Source: Chromera velia (lineage: Eukaryota; Sar; Chromeraceae). From it: DNA of 22,500 nt. Positions 9,701-20,503 of this stretch are shown in pieces (the first letter of the stretch is position 1; each line of letters begins with the position of its first letter). The notes under the pieces were generated by a model. It was not told where the DNA came from. It searched no databases and saw only the letters and a program-made list of their open reading frames with translations. The DNA lies in contig JAHBMJ010002919.1 in assembly GCA_018398765.1 (NCBI GenBank), positions 1 to 22,500 of the forward strand. Direction: 5' to 3'. The translations under genes and the position numbers were made by a program.

Positions 9701-12700
9701 CAGACGGGAACACCCCTCATTTTACTGCCCACCCGCATCCACAGTCACCCGCACGATCGGCACCTCTTTCAGAACCCCACAAATCTCCTCTAATGGAACA
9801 CACTGCTGGTCCTGCGATATCAACTCCCGACCAACCGATGTCCCAAGAGGCAATGTTGTTAGCGGCTCTAACTTCTGGGGCGGGGGGCCCAGGAAGCCTT
9901 CCGGGGCACATTCTTTCGTCGGGAGGTTTTATTCCTCCTAACCTAGTCACCCCGGAATTTCTGCAAATTCTGCAGCAGCAGTCACTCCCAGCCTCGGTGC
10001 CGCAGCAACAGCCACAGCAGCCGCAGCCGCAGCAGCAACCTCAGTCGCATGTCCCCCCGGCCGGCACTTTGCATTCCCAGCCGCAGCCACAGCCGCAGCA
10101 GTCGATCGGACAACCCCCGCTGCCGTCAGGCCTTCCATTGCCCCATTCCTTGCTGCAAGGTCAGCCCAACCCAAGCGCCGCACTGTCACAGGCGATCGGC
10201 ACTTTGTCGGCGCTCTCTCCTGAAGATCAGCAAGCTTTAATCGATACCCTCTTGCACCAGGGTGACCCTTCTTCTCTTCCCTCCATCCTTGGAGGTTTGT
10301 CCTCTTCCGGCATGATGACGGGGATGGGGCAGCAGCCTCCCTCCCTCGGGATGGCGGCCTCGAAATCCCCTCTCGAGGCAGCTGCAGACTCGCTGTCTTT
10401 TTCGCAGCATCCGCAGTCTGAACACCCCCACCGACCCCTTCCGACTTTTCCAGAAACTGCCTCGTCCTCTGCTGTGGCTTCTGCCTCCGTTTCCCCTCAC
10501 GCCCGCGTCCCTCCTCAGGATCTCTCGAAGATCACCGTTTTGAGAGTCCCGTCTCCGTCTCCGAATTTGAGGAAGAACGAAAAGGAACAAGGTGGTTCAT
10601 CCCGCTTATCGCAGAAGCAGTCAGAAGAAGGGCCAACGGGCCAGAATCCAGAGCGAACCGGGTCTGGTGACAGTGTCGGTGGAGGAGCAGGTGGGGGACA
10701 GCAGCAGCCTCCAACACAAGAGCGCCCTAGAAAGATCAAGAACGTTGCTGCCAAACCCACAACATCAGCAGCACGGGGGGCAGGTCAGCAGAATGCCCCC
10801 AGTCCAGCTGCCTCATCCCCGATGCCCTCGGATACCCCCCCTCAACAAAAGTCGGCACCTTATATCTTGGCAGCAGCGGGGGGGCGGGAAGGAGCGCAAG
10901 GGAAGGTAGGTGGGGAGTCTCAGCCATCAATTCTTTCCCGTCCCTTGAGCGGACGGGGGGGTCGAGATTCTCGTTTGCCTGAGTCACGGTCCTCCCGTCC
11001 GTTTACTGGAAATTCAGGCGCCCTGACCTCACACCAAGAGAGCACCTCTGGTCCTGGAGATCCTCCCTCCCATAGCCCTCTGCAGGCTTCTGCTTCTTCT
11101 ACAACCCCTGCGGGATCTAACCCGGGGGTGGATTCGGTGCGGCTTTTTGAGGCTGCGTGCGGCTTGCCGATGTTTGACCAGCAGAACGCGAATTCTCTCT
11201 CTGCTGTAAGACCCCCCCCGGTCGAATTTCTCTCCCCGAGAATGCGACCAGAGACTGCTGGGCATCCTCCTCCGCTGTCTGCAGGGCTTTCTCCGCATCC
11301 TGCTGCATACCCCCACCTTCACCCATCTGTGCCAAATGCCGCTGGCCCCGGAGCCCCGTCCTCCTTCCCTTCAGCCGCGTCCGAACAAGGGCAAGGACAT
11401 CCTTCTTCAGGTCCCCCACAGCGTGTGACCATGTTTTCGGCAGGGGATCTAAACAACAGACTCAACAATTCGGCCAAACCTGAGTCTCCACCTCCACCCC
11501 TGCCCGCGCCGAGGAGGTTTTTTAACCAAGCCAACCCCTCGTCAGCTCCGGGCCCATCTCCAGCTGCTTTTCCGTCTCCCACACCAACCCCCGCTCCGAC
11601 CATGACTCCCCTACAACGCTCGCAACCGCAGCAGCAAGGACCCACCCAAAACTCCATCGTGGTGTACAAAGTCGGCGGTAAAATTCAACACACACAGATG
11701 CCAGTCGGAGATAGCGGTCCCCCGAGCCCCAACCCGCCGTCCCAGCCGCGATCCCAGGGCCCCTCCCCGTTTAGCGTCTCCCCGGCTGCGGGTGGGGGCA
11801 TGCGTGGCTCAGGTCCAGGTCCAAGGATTCAACCACGCCCCGGCGGCCCCGGTGGGTCGTCAGGTCCCCGTTCCGAGCGGGACAAGAAAAGAGAGAGGGG
11901 GCATCCGCCTGGAGGCCCTTCGCCCTTTGGTTTTTCTGCTGCGAATCCTGCTGCTTCTTCTTCCTCTGCTGCCTCAGGAGGGGGGGAAGAGAGTATGCAA
12001 GTTCCTTCGTCTCAGCAACCTACCGTTCTTCCGGTGGTGGGGGGTACGGAAGAAGACAGAGAGCGGAGCTTCGGACAGGGGTACGATTCTGTTGAGCCAT
12101 CCTCGTCTTCCGCCGCTCTCCAGGGGGGAATCGAGAAAGATTCCCTCTCTGGAAAAGGGGGCAAGAAAAATGACCCACCCTGGAGGAGGCTGGGTCCAAA
12201 TCAGCCCAATCCAGGTGGGAGGGGGGGGGGCTCTCTTCCATCGCCGTCAGAGAAGGTCCAGGGCCCTCCGCCGCAAGTCCTTAGACCTGCAGTAAGGGGG
12301 GGGAAACATGGCCCAGGGGGGGCTATGCACCCGCACCAACAACCTCCTCCATTCGACCCTTCGGGTCCCTCAGGAGAAAACCGATCTTCACGTTTTTCTC
12401 ATGAGAACCGTTCCTCTCCCACTGCCAGTGCCCCCTTTGTTTCTGCTGGAGCTGAGGCCCACCAGGGCCCCCAGCTTCATCCCCCTCCTGTGTCGTCCGC
12501 ACAGCAGGGACGAAGTGGGGGGGTTCCTTCTGAGGGAGTGACGGGTGAGGGGTCTTCGGTAGGAGGGGTGACAGTGGTCAGTCTTGGGGGTGCGCAGTCT
12601 CGGAGGGATGGGGGACCCGACCTGGGTCGGGATCTGCAGCGACGGCTTGCGTCAGCATCTGCCCAAGCTTCTCAGCAGCAGCTGATGCACGGATCCTCGA

Positions 12701-14091
12701 GAACTACTGCCCCCCATGCTCATGGGCACCCCTCGTCATCAGGAGGAGGAGAAAGTGCGGCTGTAGAGGGAGTCCGACAGCAAGATCGTACTTTTGCTGA
12801 GATGGAAGGTGACTGGGCAGAGATGGATGATGGTGGGGTTGAGGGGGCTCGGGGAGGTGCGGTTGGGGGGCGCATTTCTGGGGAAGGAGGGGCTACGGGG
12901 GGAGGGGGGGCAACTTGGAAGCGTGCTCCCCGTCTCCTCCCAGAGTCGGGTAGTGCCACAGCTTCTGGTCCCGGAAAGCGAAATGATAGAGAGAAAGGGG
13001 CTCCCACCCATCTGCACCAGGCCCCTCCTTCAAATCCTGCCTCCGCTTCGTTCGCTTCTCCATCCTCACGCCCTGCTCATGCATCCTCCCCGCCCCCTTC
13101 TGTCCTCCAGCAGCAACAGCAGCAGCCAAAGGAGACGGATAAAGAGAAGGATGGACTTTCCAAGCCCCATTGGAGAGTTGCACAGCATGGCCATGACGGG
13201 CCCCCTGGTTCGTCTTCTGCTTCTGCCTCCCCTGCCATGGCAGCAGCTGCAGCACCGTCGACCCCCCCTTCAGCACCCCTGATGGGAACTCCTCCCACCG
13301 CTGTACCCCTGACAACCACACACTGGGTCCGGAAGGGCGAGGGTGTGGGTGCGGACGCGCAAGGCAAAAAGCAAAGAAAGGGTAAAGGGGCAGAAATGCG
13401 GGGGGAAAAGGACAAAGACGCGGCTGCCAAGGGCCGCGGGGTGCTGTTCAATCGGACTGTTGCAAACATTCGGCGTGAGTCGCCTGCGGGTGTAGCGCGA
13501 GGGGGACTTGAGAAAGTATCGGTAGAAGGGGGGCAGTATCACCAAGTGGGGGGTGCACTGAATGAAGGGTCGCATATGATGGATGCGGAGTTCCCTGGAG
13601 TTTCGCATTCTCATGCCTCTTCTTCAACGTCTGCGTCTGGATCATCTTCGTCCTTCTGCACGTCTTCAGCAGATCATCAGATGATGAACATGAATGGGGT
13701 GCCGACAACAGCAGAGAGACCTTCGTCGGTCGAAATCGATCGAATGATCACCTCAGGCTTTGTACGGAGGGGGGGGGATCGGCCGAGTGGCAGCAGAAGC
13801 ACTTCGTCCCAACATGTGCCGCTTGTATTGCCACACGGGCAGTCTGCACCCTCAAATATTCCCCAACCCCCACCTCCTCCGCAAACAACACATGATGCAG
13901 ACAAAGTCTCGTCAGCAGGGGGTGGGGGATCGACAGGAGAAGGCGGTGGACGTCCACCCATGCATGACGCATCGGGGGGCAGTCGGGGGGGAAGAGTGTC
14001 TCCACGAGTTTCCTCCAGCTCCTCTACGGGTGCAGAGACGGCAAATGGCACCACACCCCCATCTCCCGCGCAAGTGGCGTCTGCCCGTTAA
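6702..14091 (+). CDS. Giant low-complexity Gly/Arg/Gln/Pro/Ser-rich protein
   Basis: Three-exon model, about 2206 residues: exon 1 6702-6714 (MASS plus one base), exon 2 6965-7420, exon 3 7940-14091 (TAA). Acceptor CTGCAG at 6964, donor G|GTGAGT at 7421 and acceptor CTGCAG at 7939 all keep the frame. The 13-bp first exon is the weakest part, and ATG 7003 (MetGluThrGlyGly) is the alternative start. The N-terminus has an acidic motif RWADLVEDQPEDD. Then come RG/GG-rich sequence with a His6 run (about 160-560), a charged Arg/Glu helix (about 645-675), Gln/Pro tracts (about 700-870), short amphipathic helices such as SPEDQQALIDTLL (about 915), and long Pro/Ser/Gly tracts. There is no folded catalytic domain. 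Seven of 14 Trp are followed by Arg/Lys. Such composition is typical of RNA-binding or condensate proteins, but no function is shown. The stop-free 6.1-kb frame makes coding certain. Confidence 0.8.
7421..7939 (+). other. Intron 2 of the large gene
   Basis: 519 bp, donor GTGAGT and acceptor TTCTGCAG, phase 1 on both sides. It contains in-frame stops (for example TGA at 7927-7929), which rules out reading straight through. A T-rich tract (7740-7780) lies inside. Confidence 0.7.
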
Positions 14092-14354
14092 TTGAGTTCT
14101 TTCTTTCTCTTTTTTCTTCTTTGCTGTTCGTGTTTCTCTCTCCGTCCACCTTTCTCTTCCTCTCGTGTCTTCTTTTCTTGCAACTTTCGTCAGTGGGCAG
14201 GAAGGGAGGAGCATATTCAAGTCAATTTGAATGCATCAGTTCGTACTCTCTGCCTTTGCGTGTGAGTTTACCTGTGCGTGCATGACTGTTGTCGAGACAA
14301 CTACCTCCCTCCCCTCTTGTCCCTCTTCTTGTTCCTGTAATGCGTTCGCTATGC

Positions 14355-14399
<45 letters not shown>

Positions 14400-15196
14400 A
14401 ATCTGCCTTCTACCCCTCCGCGTTGTTTGCTGGTAGAAGAAGAAACGAGGAACGAAGTGTACTGCAAGACAGTAGAGATAGTCAGACAGAGAAATCGTTA
14501 GGCAGGCAGACAGACGAAAAAGACACAGAGACGGCACTATCTTAAAGTTTTCTTCCGCGAGCTGCGTAGGCAGTTTGCTTCACTACGAGTACAGTCTTCA
14601 TTTTTTCGTCCTTTCCTTCACATGCCTTTCTTTCTCCCCTTCCTTCTGCCTTCATCTACCCGCTAAAAGCGAATCAAGCGATTGGATCATTAATTGCTGT
14701 GCTGTGCGCTTCTTCTTCCTATTTGTTCCCCCCCACACTCCTTTCCTGATTGCGAAGGGCAGAAAGGGAAGGGGATGAGAAGGATACATGTATTGCGTGG
14801 CTGCTGTGGCAGTGTGTTGATGATGTGCAAGTCATCTTTTGTCTGCCTTCCTCCTGTCTGCCTGCCTGCTTGTCGTTTTGCTGATTGAAGGCCTGTCTTC
14901 TCCTTCGCCAACGGAATGCAGACGGGCGTAGCGAATGCTTTCTACTTATTTCTGTTTCTTTCGTCGCCCTTCCTTCATGGGTCGAATCGTGGACTGCGTG
15001 CGTCAGAGAGCAAGAGGAAGAGAGGGAAGAAAAGGGTGGATTTGTTTGTCCCTGTATGCTTCTTTGGAGGGCCATGCAGAAGTTGACCTGAGGTGTGTCG
15101 TTTTTTTTTTTTTGCGGAGGTAGCAGCGAAGGAGTGAAACGGCAAGGGAGTTGAACATGGCGAGGAAGAAAGGTGTTTATGTTCAACTGTTTTATT
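14092..15196. other. Convergent intergenic region, no gene called
   Basis: It lies between the stop of the large plus-strand gene and the stop of the minus-strand gene ending at 15197, so it should hold both 3' UTRs. It is pyrimidine-rich on the plus strand, with a 40-bp CT repeat (14358-14397) and CAGACAG clusters near 14480-14515. Frames here are short and biased by the repeats. Confidence 0.55.
14358..14397. repeat. (CT)20 microsatellite
   Basis: About 40 bp of uninterrupted CT dinucleotides in the presumed 3' UTR of the large gene. Confidence 0.95.
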
Positions 15197-15699
15197 TCAC
15201 TTCTTGGTCTTCGTGGTCCCTTTAGTCCGTCCGCCAACGTCGCCGCAGTTTGTTTCAAACACAATAGCGCTTCTTGCGTCCAAACTTTCTTCTTCAGGCA
15301 AACGAGGGAAGGCGGTCGACTTGTTGATCGCTAGCACACGCTCACTATCAGATTCAGCAGAGGGAAAGGAGGTGCAGGAAGACGGAAAAGAGAAAGCAGA
15401 CAGGATGCCGGGCTACTGTGGTTGATGCTGCTGCTCCTGAATGCGGCAAACCAACCAAGACAGTCATTGAGACGGTCATCAGTCAGTCAGGCTTTCCTTA
15501 AGTTCTCTCTTCCTTCCATAAGGCCCGACCGGCTCACCTGGTAGTCTTGACAACCTGGCTGACCAGGCGTGTCGGTGGGCCTGATTGACTTTCCCAAAGA
15601 AGAAGCTGTGCGGAGAATGCTGACAACCACTTGCCTGACTGATTGCCACCCCGCATTTCCAAAAACGCGTATCTTTTTATCACTGTAGTGCAGATCCAT
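15197..15699 (-). CDS. Small two-exon protein with basic C-terminus (101 aa)
   Basis: Not recognised. Exon 1 (15699-15538, 54 codons) starts MDLHYSDKKIRVFG and ends at an excellent donor, CAG|GTGAGC, in phase 0. A 197-bp intron has a very strong pyrimidine tract before the acceptor GTGAG (15341). Exon 2 (15340-15197, 48 codons with TGA) reads RVLAINKSTAF, then a short acidic patch, then FETNCGDVGGRTKGTTKTKK at the end. The phases match exactly, and exon 2 is too short to stand out as an open frame. No signal peptide or membrane segment is seen. The Lys-rich tail might contact nucleic acid, which is speculation. An upstream non-coding exon cannot be excluded. The gene converges on the large gene, with 1.1 kb between stops. 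Confidence 0.5.
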
Positions 15700-16584
15700 C
15701 CCCACCCTGCGTTCTGAACCTCTCACCTTCGTCCCCTATTCCTCCATTTCTCAGTCTTCCGTCTTTCGATTGAAATCCTTCAGCTGTCGAGCGGTTGCAA
15801 TAGCTGCTGCCTGCTTCGGAGCTCTTGTTTTGCCTTTTCACTTATTACTCGAAATGAAAGGAAGTAGCACTATTCGAAGGAAAGTCGGGTCTCTCGCTGT
15901 CTGCTTGTCTCTATCCCTGCCTCCTTCTTTTCGGACTGTCGACCAATCCTTTGATCCGATCCGGTGTGGTCAGACAGAGTGAGGCCAGCTATCTTTTATG
16001 CTGCGGTTTGGAAAGGAGAGGGCAGCGCTTCCTGGACCTGTCCATCTTGGAGTGATTCGCCTTTCCGGTCTGAAGACAGCAAGAAAATTGTTTCCATCTT
16101 TGTGATTTTTCTCCCTCTTTGTGTTGGTTTGTCTCCCTTCTTTTCCCCCTCACACCTTGTCTTGTCTTGAGAAACGAATGAATGAATGATTGGTTGGTTG
16201 AATGGATGAATGAATGGATGAATGAACGGATGAATCAAGGGAAGGAACAGAAACTCAAGAAGGAAGAACCAAAACAAACCGAGGTGTTTCCAAGATGCGT
16301 GGTGGATGAATTCACTTTTTCCGGGCAAGGATTGCCTTTTTTTCTTTGCTTCCTTTTTTGACTGTTTGTGAGAGCAGGCTAAAAGTGGCTTGCGTCAGTC
16401 TGCCTAAATAACAGTGACTTAGTGCTGCTTGGCCCCCCAGCAATAAGACTCAAGAAAGCGCAGGAAGCAGGCATAGAAGAGCGTGAATGCAATTAGTCAG
16501 ACAGCTCAACAGGAAGACAGGCGGGTAGATAGGCAGGTACACAGAGAGAGGTCATGCTGTTCTAGGCGCTGCATCGTGCTTGCA
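15700..16584. other. Intergenic stretch with GAATGAAT repeat
   Basis: No convincing gene. A GAATGAAT/GGATGAAT-type tandem repeat lies at about 16174-16236. A plus-strand frame at 15770-15982 starts with a hydrophobic, leader-like stretch but has no ATG at its start and no clear splice site, so it is not called. Two T/C-rich tracts (16095-16160 and 16325-16375) could precede acceptors. Confidence 0.45.
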
Positions 16585-16824
16585 ATGGCATGCACGTGTC
16601 AGTTAGTCGACTCTTTCGTCCGGTTTCCCTCTGTTCTTTATTTCTCTCTTCTTCGCCTTTCTTCTCTGTCTTTCCTCGTTTTCCCCGTCTTCCTTTTTTT
16701 CGATGCGATCAATGAGGCGTGTACGTATACATGCACCAATGCCTATCCTGAGTATGGACCGGATACGTCCATCGTGGAAACTGCATGCCATGCGGGGTGC
16801 CTTATAATGTTAATAGTAATTTAA
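16585..16824 (+). CDS. TMEM59-like Cys-rich segment (fragment)
   Basis: From ATG 16585 the frame reads a hydrophobic leader-like stretch over a pyrimidine tract (possibly an intron end instead), then residues coded by 16720-16800 with the spacing C-x3-C-x2-A-Y-P-x11-A-C-x2-G-C. That 27-residue spacing matches the N-terminal Cys repeats of the TMEM59/TMEM59L (BSMAP) family as I know them, which are type I membrane proteins of the Golgi and endolysosome. The exon probably ends near GTAATT (16816) or earlier. A second frame follows at 16829-17059 with DSWKVSVGLFHAEDNS, a Trp plus beta-type pattern loosely like the family's next region. No transmembrane exon is visible before AT-rich DNA begins at 17060, so the gene may be truncated or have a very long intron. 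Confidence 0.35.
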   Translation: MACTCQLVDSFVRFPSVLYFSLLRLSSLSFLVFPVFLFFDAINEACTYTCTNAYPEYGPDTSIVETACHAGCLIMLIVI

Positions 16825-17059
16825 ATACATGCGCGTCTGCTCGAACACTGACTCTTGCTGGGATTCTTGGAAAGTCTCAGTGGGACTGTTTCACGCCGAA
16901 GACAACAGCATGCAGTCTTCCGTCTTCAGATTACGCAGCAAACAGACTAGCAAACAGATGATTGCTCATCATACTTCTAGTAATGGCCTAGGTAACGGTT
17001 TTGCCAGCGGTTTTGCATCGTCATATAATATTCGAAGGAGTCGTTGTTCCGTGAGCTAG

Positions 17060-18300
17060 TGTTCCTGGTGTTTTTCTGTTTTAATATATGCAATTTGAAC
17101 AGTGATTTAACATACGGAGAAAAGGTTTTTACTATATATAGTTTTCACCAGGGTTTTTACTTAATTAACACCTAAACAACCTATAGTAAATAACCCATCA
17201 AACTGCAATAGTCTATTTATAACAGTCAAACACATTGGCAACAGTTGTTTGCAACGGTTATAAGCCATCAACTAGGTGTGATCTGTAAAGCTATAAAGTT
17301 TTAAAGTGAAATAGTAAAATAATTTATTAAGATTTAAAGTTTGATTTCAGACCTTTGATTGTGAAATAAAACTTTTGAAATTCATTTTAAAAATTTGTGG
17401 ATATAGATTTTTAAATTAAGGTTTTAAAAAGTGAAAGAAAGTGAAAAAAACCATATTGAAGGTAAAACTTCTCAGTTCTAAAGTTATAAAGTCAAAAAAG
17501 TTTTAAAGTTTAAAGTTCAGGGTCGGGCTTTATTATAAAAAAAACTTTACAGATCACACCTATAGGCCATCAACAACGGTTTGGTAAGTGAAATTATGGG
17601 CCTTCAAGTTTTTTCTCTGTCTGCATGGTACTTAGGTTACTATATGTTACTATAAATTTTTAGTGCGCCAGTTAGTGCGCGTTGCCCTTAAATTTAAGGT
17701 AGGTTTAAACATTAGCAATTTAGCATTTCATTATTAAAGACGTTTGACATTCATTTTAAACATAATAAACAATTTAAGTTCAAAATATTTCTTTTTTTGA
17801 TTTGAATGATAATTATCCTTTGAACAACGAGTATCGATCCTTTGAACAACGAGTATACTAAAACGAATATTTATTACTAGATTTATTATTTAGTTAAAAT
17901 TTTTATAAATCTACGTTTCGGTTCAGTCATTTTACAAAAAAAAATATTTGGCAAAAAAAATTTTAAGCGTCTATAGCTCTGAATCACCATGATAGTTTAA
18001 GTAATATTATAGTTTCTATCAAGCTTATGTCTAGGCTTATGACAGCCTTATATGAATGAATAAAATGAATAAAATGAATGAATGAATAAATGAGTTTACG
18101 TTAAAGCCGGTGAGCAACCACTTAGGCTCTGCCGCTCTGCCCAACTTAGTAAGTCTTACTATGTCATACAGAAATTCAATCACTCAACCTAGGCTCTATG
18201 GGGCATATGAAGGCTTGCAAGACTAGGTGGCTCCTTCGCGTTAGTCTTAAATTCGTCTGCTAGACGAAGTAGTTTAACGAATGTATAGTAGGAAACCAAA
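17060..18300. other. AT-rich gene-poor island with repeats
   Basis: Composition shifts sharply to AT-rich. It contains a MITE-like element (17273-17562), a tandem duplication TCCTTTGAACAACGAGTAT at about 17816-17855 (two copies), AATGAATAAAATG repeats at 18052-18090 and many AAAGTTTTAAAGTT words. There is no open frame of note. The words CAACAGTTG and GAATGAATAAATGA also occur in the island at 1-2290, which suggests shared repeat families. Confidence 0.6.
17273..17562. mobile_element. MITE-like element with 18-bp terminal inverted repeats
   Basis: TAGGTGTGATCTGTAAAG (17273-17290) and its exact reverse complement (17545-17562) enclose 254 bp of AT-rich, non-coding DNA. The nine-base direct repeat GCCATCAAC lies immediately left (17264-17272) and three bases right (17566-17574) of the ends, like a target-site duplication. 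Size, lack of coding capacity and inverted termini fit a non-autonomous DNA transposon. The 8 to 9-bp duplication size would suit hAT or Mutator-like families, but the superfamily is not settled. Confidence 0.65.
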
Positions 18301-18477
18301 TAACAAATGTATATAGTAATATTGTAACAAAAGTGCCGCAGTGATAAAATTTAAATCTTTGTTTCCAACAACTCTAGCAAAAACCAAAGCAAAAAGACAT
18401 GCACATGGATCCTTGTCTTTCAGTGTTGCGGGCAAGAAAACAACAGTCTGCATGCATGAGCCAATCATTTCAAGACA

Positions 18478-20503
18478 TTATGGAAGAGGAATAACAGCTC
18501 TGGCAAAAACGAGGATGTCAATGAGGAGGTCGATTTCTGTTTGTGCCTGCTCGCTCATCTGCGCCCACTCTCTCTGGGACGAGAGGACAAGCCCCGTTCC
18601 CTCCGATGCAGTTGAAAGACGGTCCAACAGACTGCGTGCGAGCTGCGCGTCTCTCTGGTCCGAAACTTCCACTTCGACTCGATGTCGAAGGAAGTCGGTG
18701 GCTGTAAGGGGGCTAGTGGAGAGCAGACACACATCGAGAAGCGACGCAGCTGCACACACAAAGCGGACACGGAGAGAGACCAGTCTGTGCATTTGGAGCC
18801 TTCTGCTCGAAAGCGTCGGGCCCGTTGGGAGGGAATCCTGTCGATCGGCAGAGGCTGTTTCGTTGCCTCTGCCTTTTCTGCGGGAGGAAGATGAGGATGA
18901 GGTCTGCAGAGGTTGTGCAGAAATCTGCATTCGGGGTCCGCCTTTTTCGCCTTTTTCCTCTGCAGGAGAAATCAGACCGCGCTCTCTGAGCTGAGCAGCA
19001 GCGACTGAGAGTGAGACGGCCCGGAGGAAGCCGTCGCTCCTCTCAGGCTCGGACGGGAGGGAACGGAGGGGGGGGTTGCGTTGGAGGCAGGAGGCGAGAA
19101 AGTCATGGGAGGAAAGAACCGACAAGGAGCGGGGGGGAGAAGAGAGGGATGGTTGCCGAGTTTGTGTCTCGTCAGGCGTGCTCTTCACTTTGTCCAGGAG
19201 GGCAAGCGCCTCTTCATGGGCGGCTCTTGTCGAGCAATCTGAAGAAAAATTTGAGTGGGATGCTGCTGCTTGTCCTCTCGTCCCTTTGAGTTTCCTCTCA
19301 GGAGAAGGCCTTCTTCCTTCCTCCCACTCTTTTCTTTGGTAAAGGAAGAGCTCTGTGAAGAGAGCCTCTGAGATAGACTTGCAAGCAGGGGGTTCAGAAA
19401 AGCGAAAATCAATTGACACGATTGAAGCACCCGAAACAGGTGCGACTGAATGCCAAAAGCCGGGGGGAACGTATATGAGAGAACCTGGTCTCAGTGTGTA
19501 GGTGCAGACAGGGGTGGGGGGGGAGCTCGAAAGGGGAGGGGAGGGGTTCTGCGGAGTTTCTGTTTCTCTGTCCAACCTTGTCTGGATTTCGTCTTTGACA
19601 CTTCTGTTGCACACAATGCTTGGGCATCCAGGCATGATGCGCCACTGTTTCTCTCCGTACAATTGGACAGTCAAATTGTGATTCGTGTCGACGTGAAACT
19701 CTTTCGGTGCCCCCCCTGCCTTTGAAAAATACATCCCAACTTCCATATCTGGAAATCGGTAGTCCAACAGGGCAGCAAGGGCCTCACGCAACTTGCATGC
19801 CAAGTCTGTGAAAACAAAGGGAACCGAGACAGTTTCTCGATTGTCGAAGGAAGTGGAAAGATTCTCAATGTCGTCTGAAGTCGGGCAACGGTTGGTGTCA
19901 TCTCTCGATTGAACGAGAACTTTTCGGAGATCACCGTGGAAGAAGCCGTTTTCAATCTGGACGTAAGTCTCTTCATCCTCTATCTCGTGAGTCAGAACAT
20001 TCATACCGAGACTTTCCAAGAAAACGCTCATTTTGGAACCTAGAAGAGAGTCGAGAAGGGCAGACCCACACACACTTTCTGTTTCCCCACCTGCCTCTGA
20101 CGACTTTCCATCTGAGTCAGAGGAAGAAGACAGGGCCTCTCTCTGCCCGGACGGCACAGGAGCTAACGGACGAGCGGCAGATTTTTCCTCCTCGTGCGAA
20201 GTCTCGCGGCGAGGGCGCTTGTGTCCCTTTCCCTCCTTCTCCTGTGATTTCCCGTCCTTTTGCCGGTCCCTTTGCATCGCTGCAGAGTCAAGGATACTTC
20301 TATGCGCACTCTCGAGTTTGAAAACTCTGTGTGTGTGTCTCCCGAGGCGCTCTTCTACATGTATCCTTACTTGCCTCCACGCTGAGCTGGATGCACGCAC
20401 ATGCTCAGTCAGACTGTCATTTGCATGGCAGCTCGACAACTGATACGTTGATCGGGTGCTTGGATCACACTTACACAAGAGTGTTCCGCCAGCCGGGTTG
20501 CAT
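18478..20503 (-). CDS. JmjC/cupin-4-type 2-oxoglutarate oxygenase
   Basis: Two-exon model, 625 residues. Exon 1 (20503-20475, MQPGWRNTL plus two bases) ends at a perfect GTAAGT. A 148-bp intron ends CACACACAG (20327). Exon 2 (20326-18478) restores the phase. ATG 20277 is the fallback start. The N-terminal 120 residues are charged, with KRPRRE as a possible nuclear signal. The core (about residues 200-325) shows the double-stranded beta-helix pattern: GMYFSKAG, then FHVDTNHNLTVQLYGEKQW, giving H221 and D223 of the HxD motif, and GSLIYVPPGFWHSV, giving H302 as third Fe(II) ligand. A Ser/Pro-rich insertion (about 262-284) separates them. This resembles ribosomal oxygenases (YcfD/NO66/MINA type), which hydroxylate ribosomal proteins, and related JmjC enzymes. 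The C-terminal half is largely helical with a poly-Ser stretch and no clear domain. Substrate is unknown. Confidence 0.75.

Noticed and set aside
15770-15982. Leader-like hydrophobic plus-strand frame
   Set aside because: It lacks an ATG before the hydrophobic part and ends in repeat-like sequence, and no donor joins it to the TMEM59-like segment in a clear phase.
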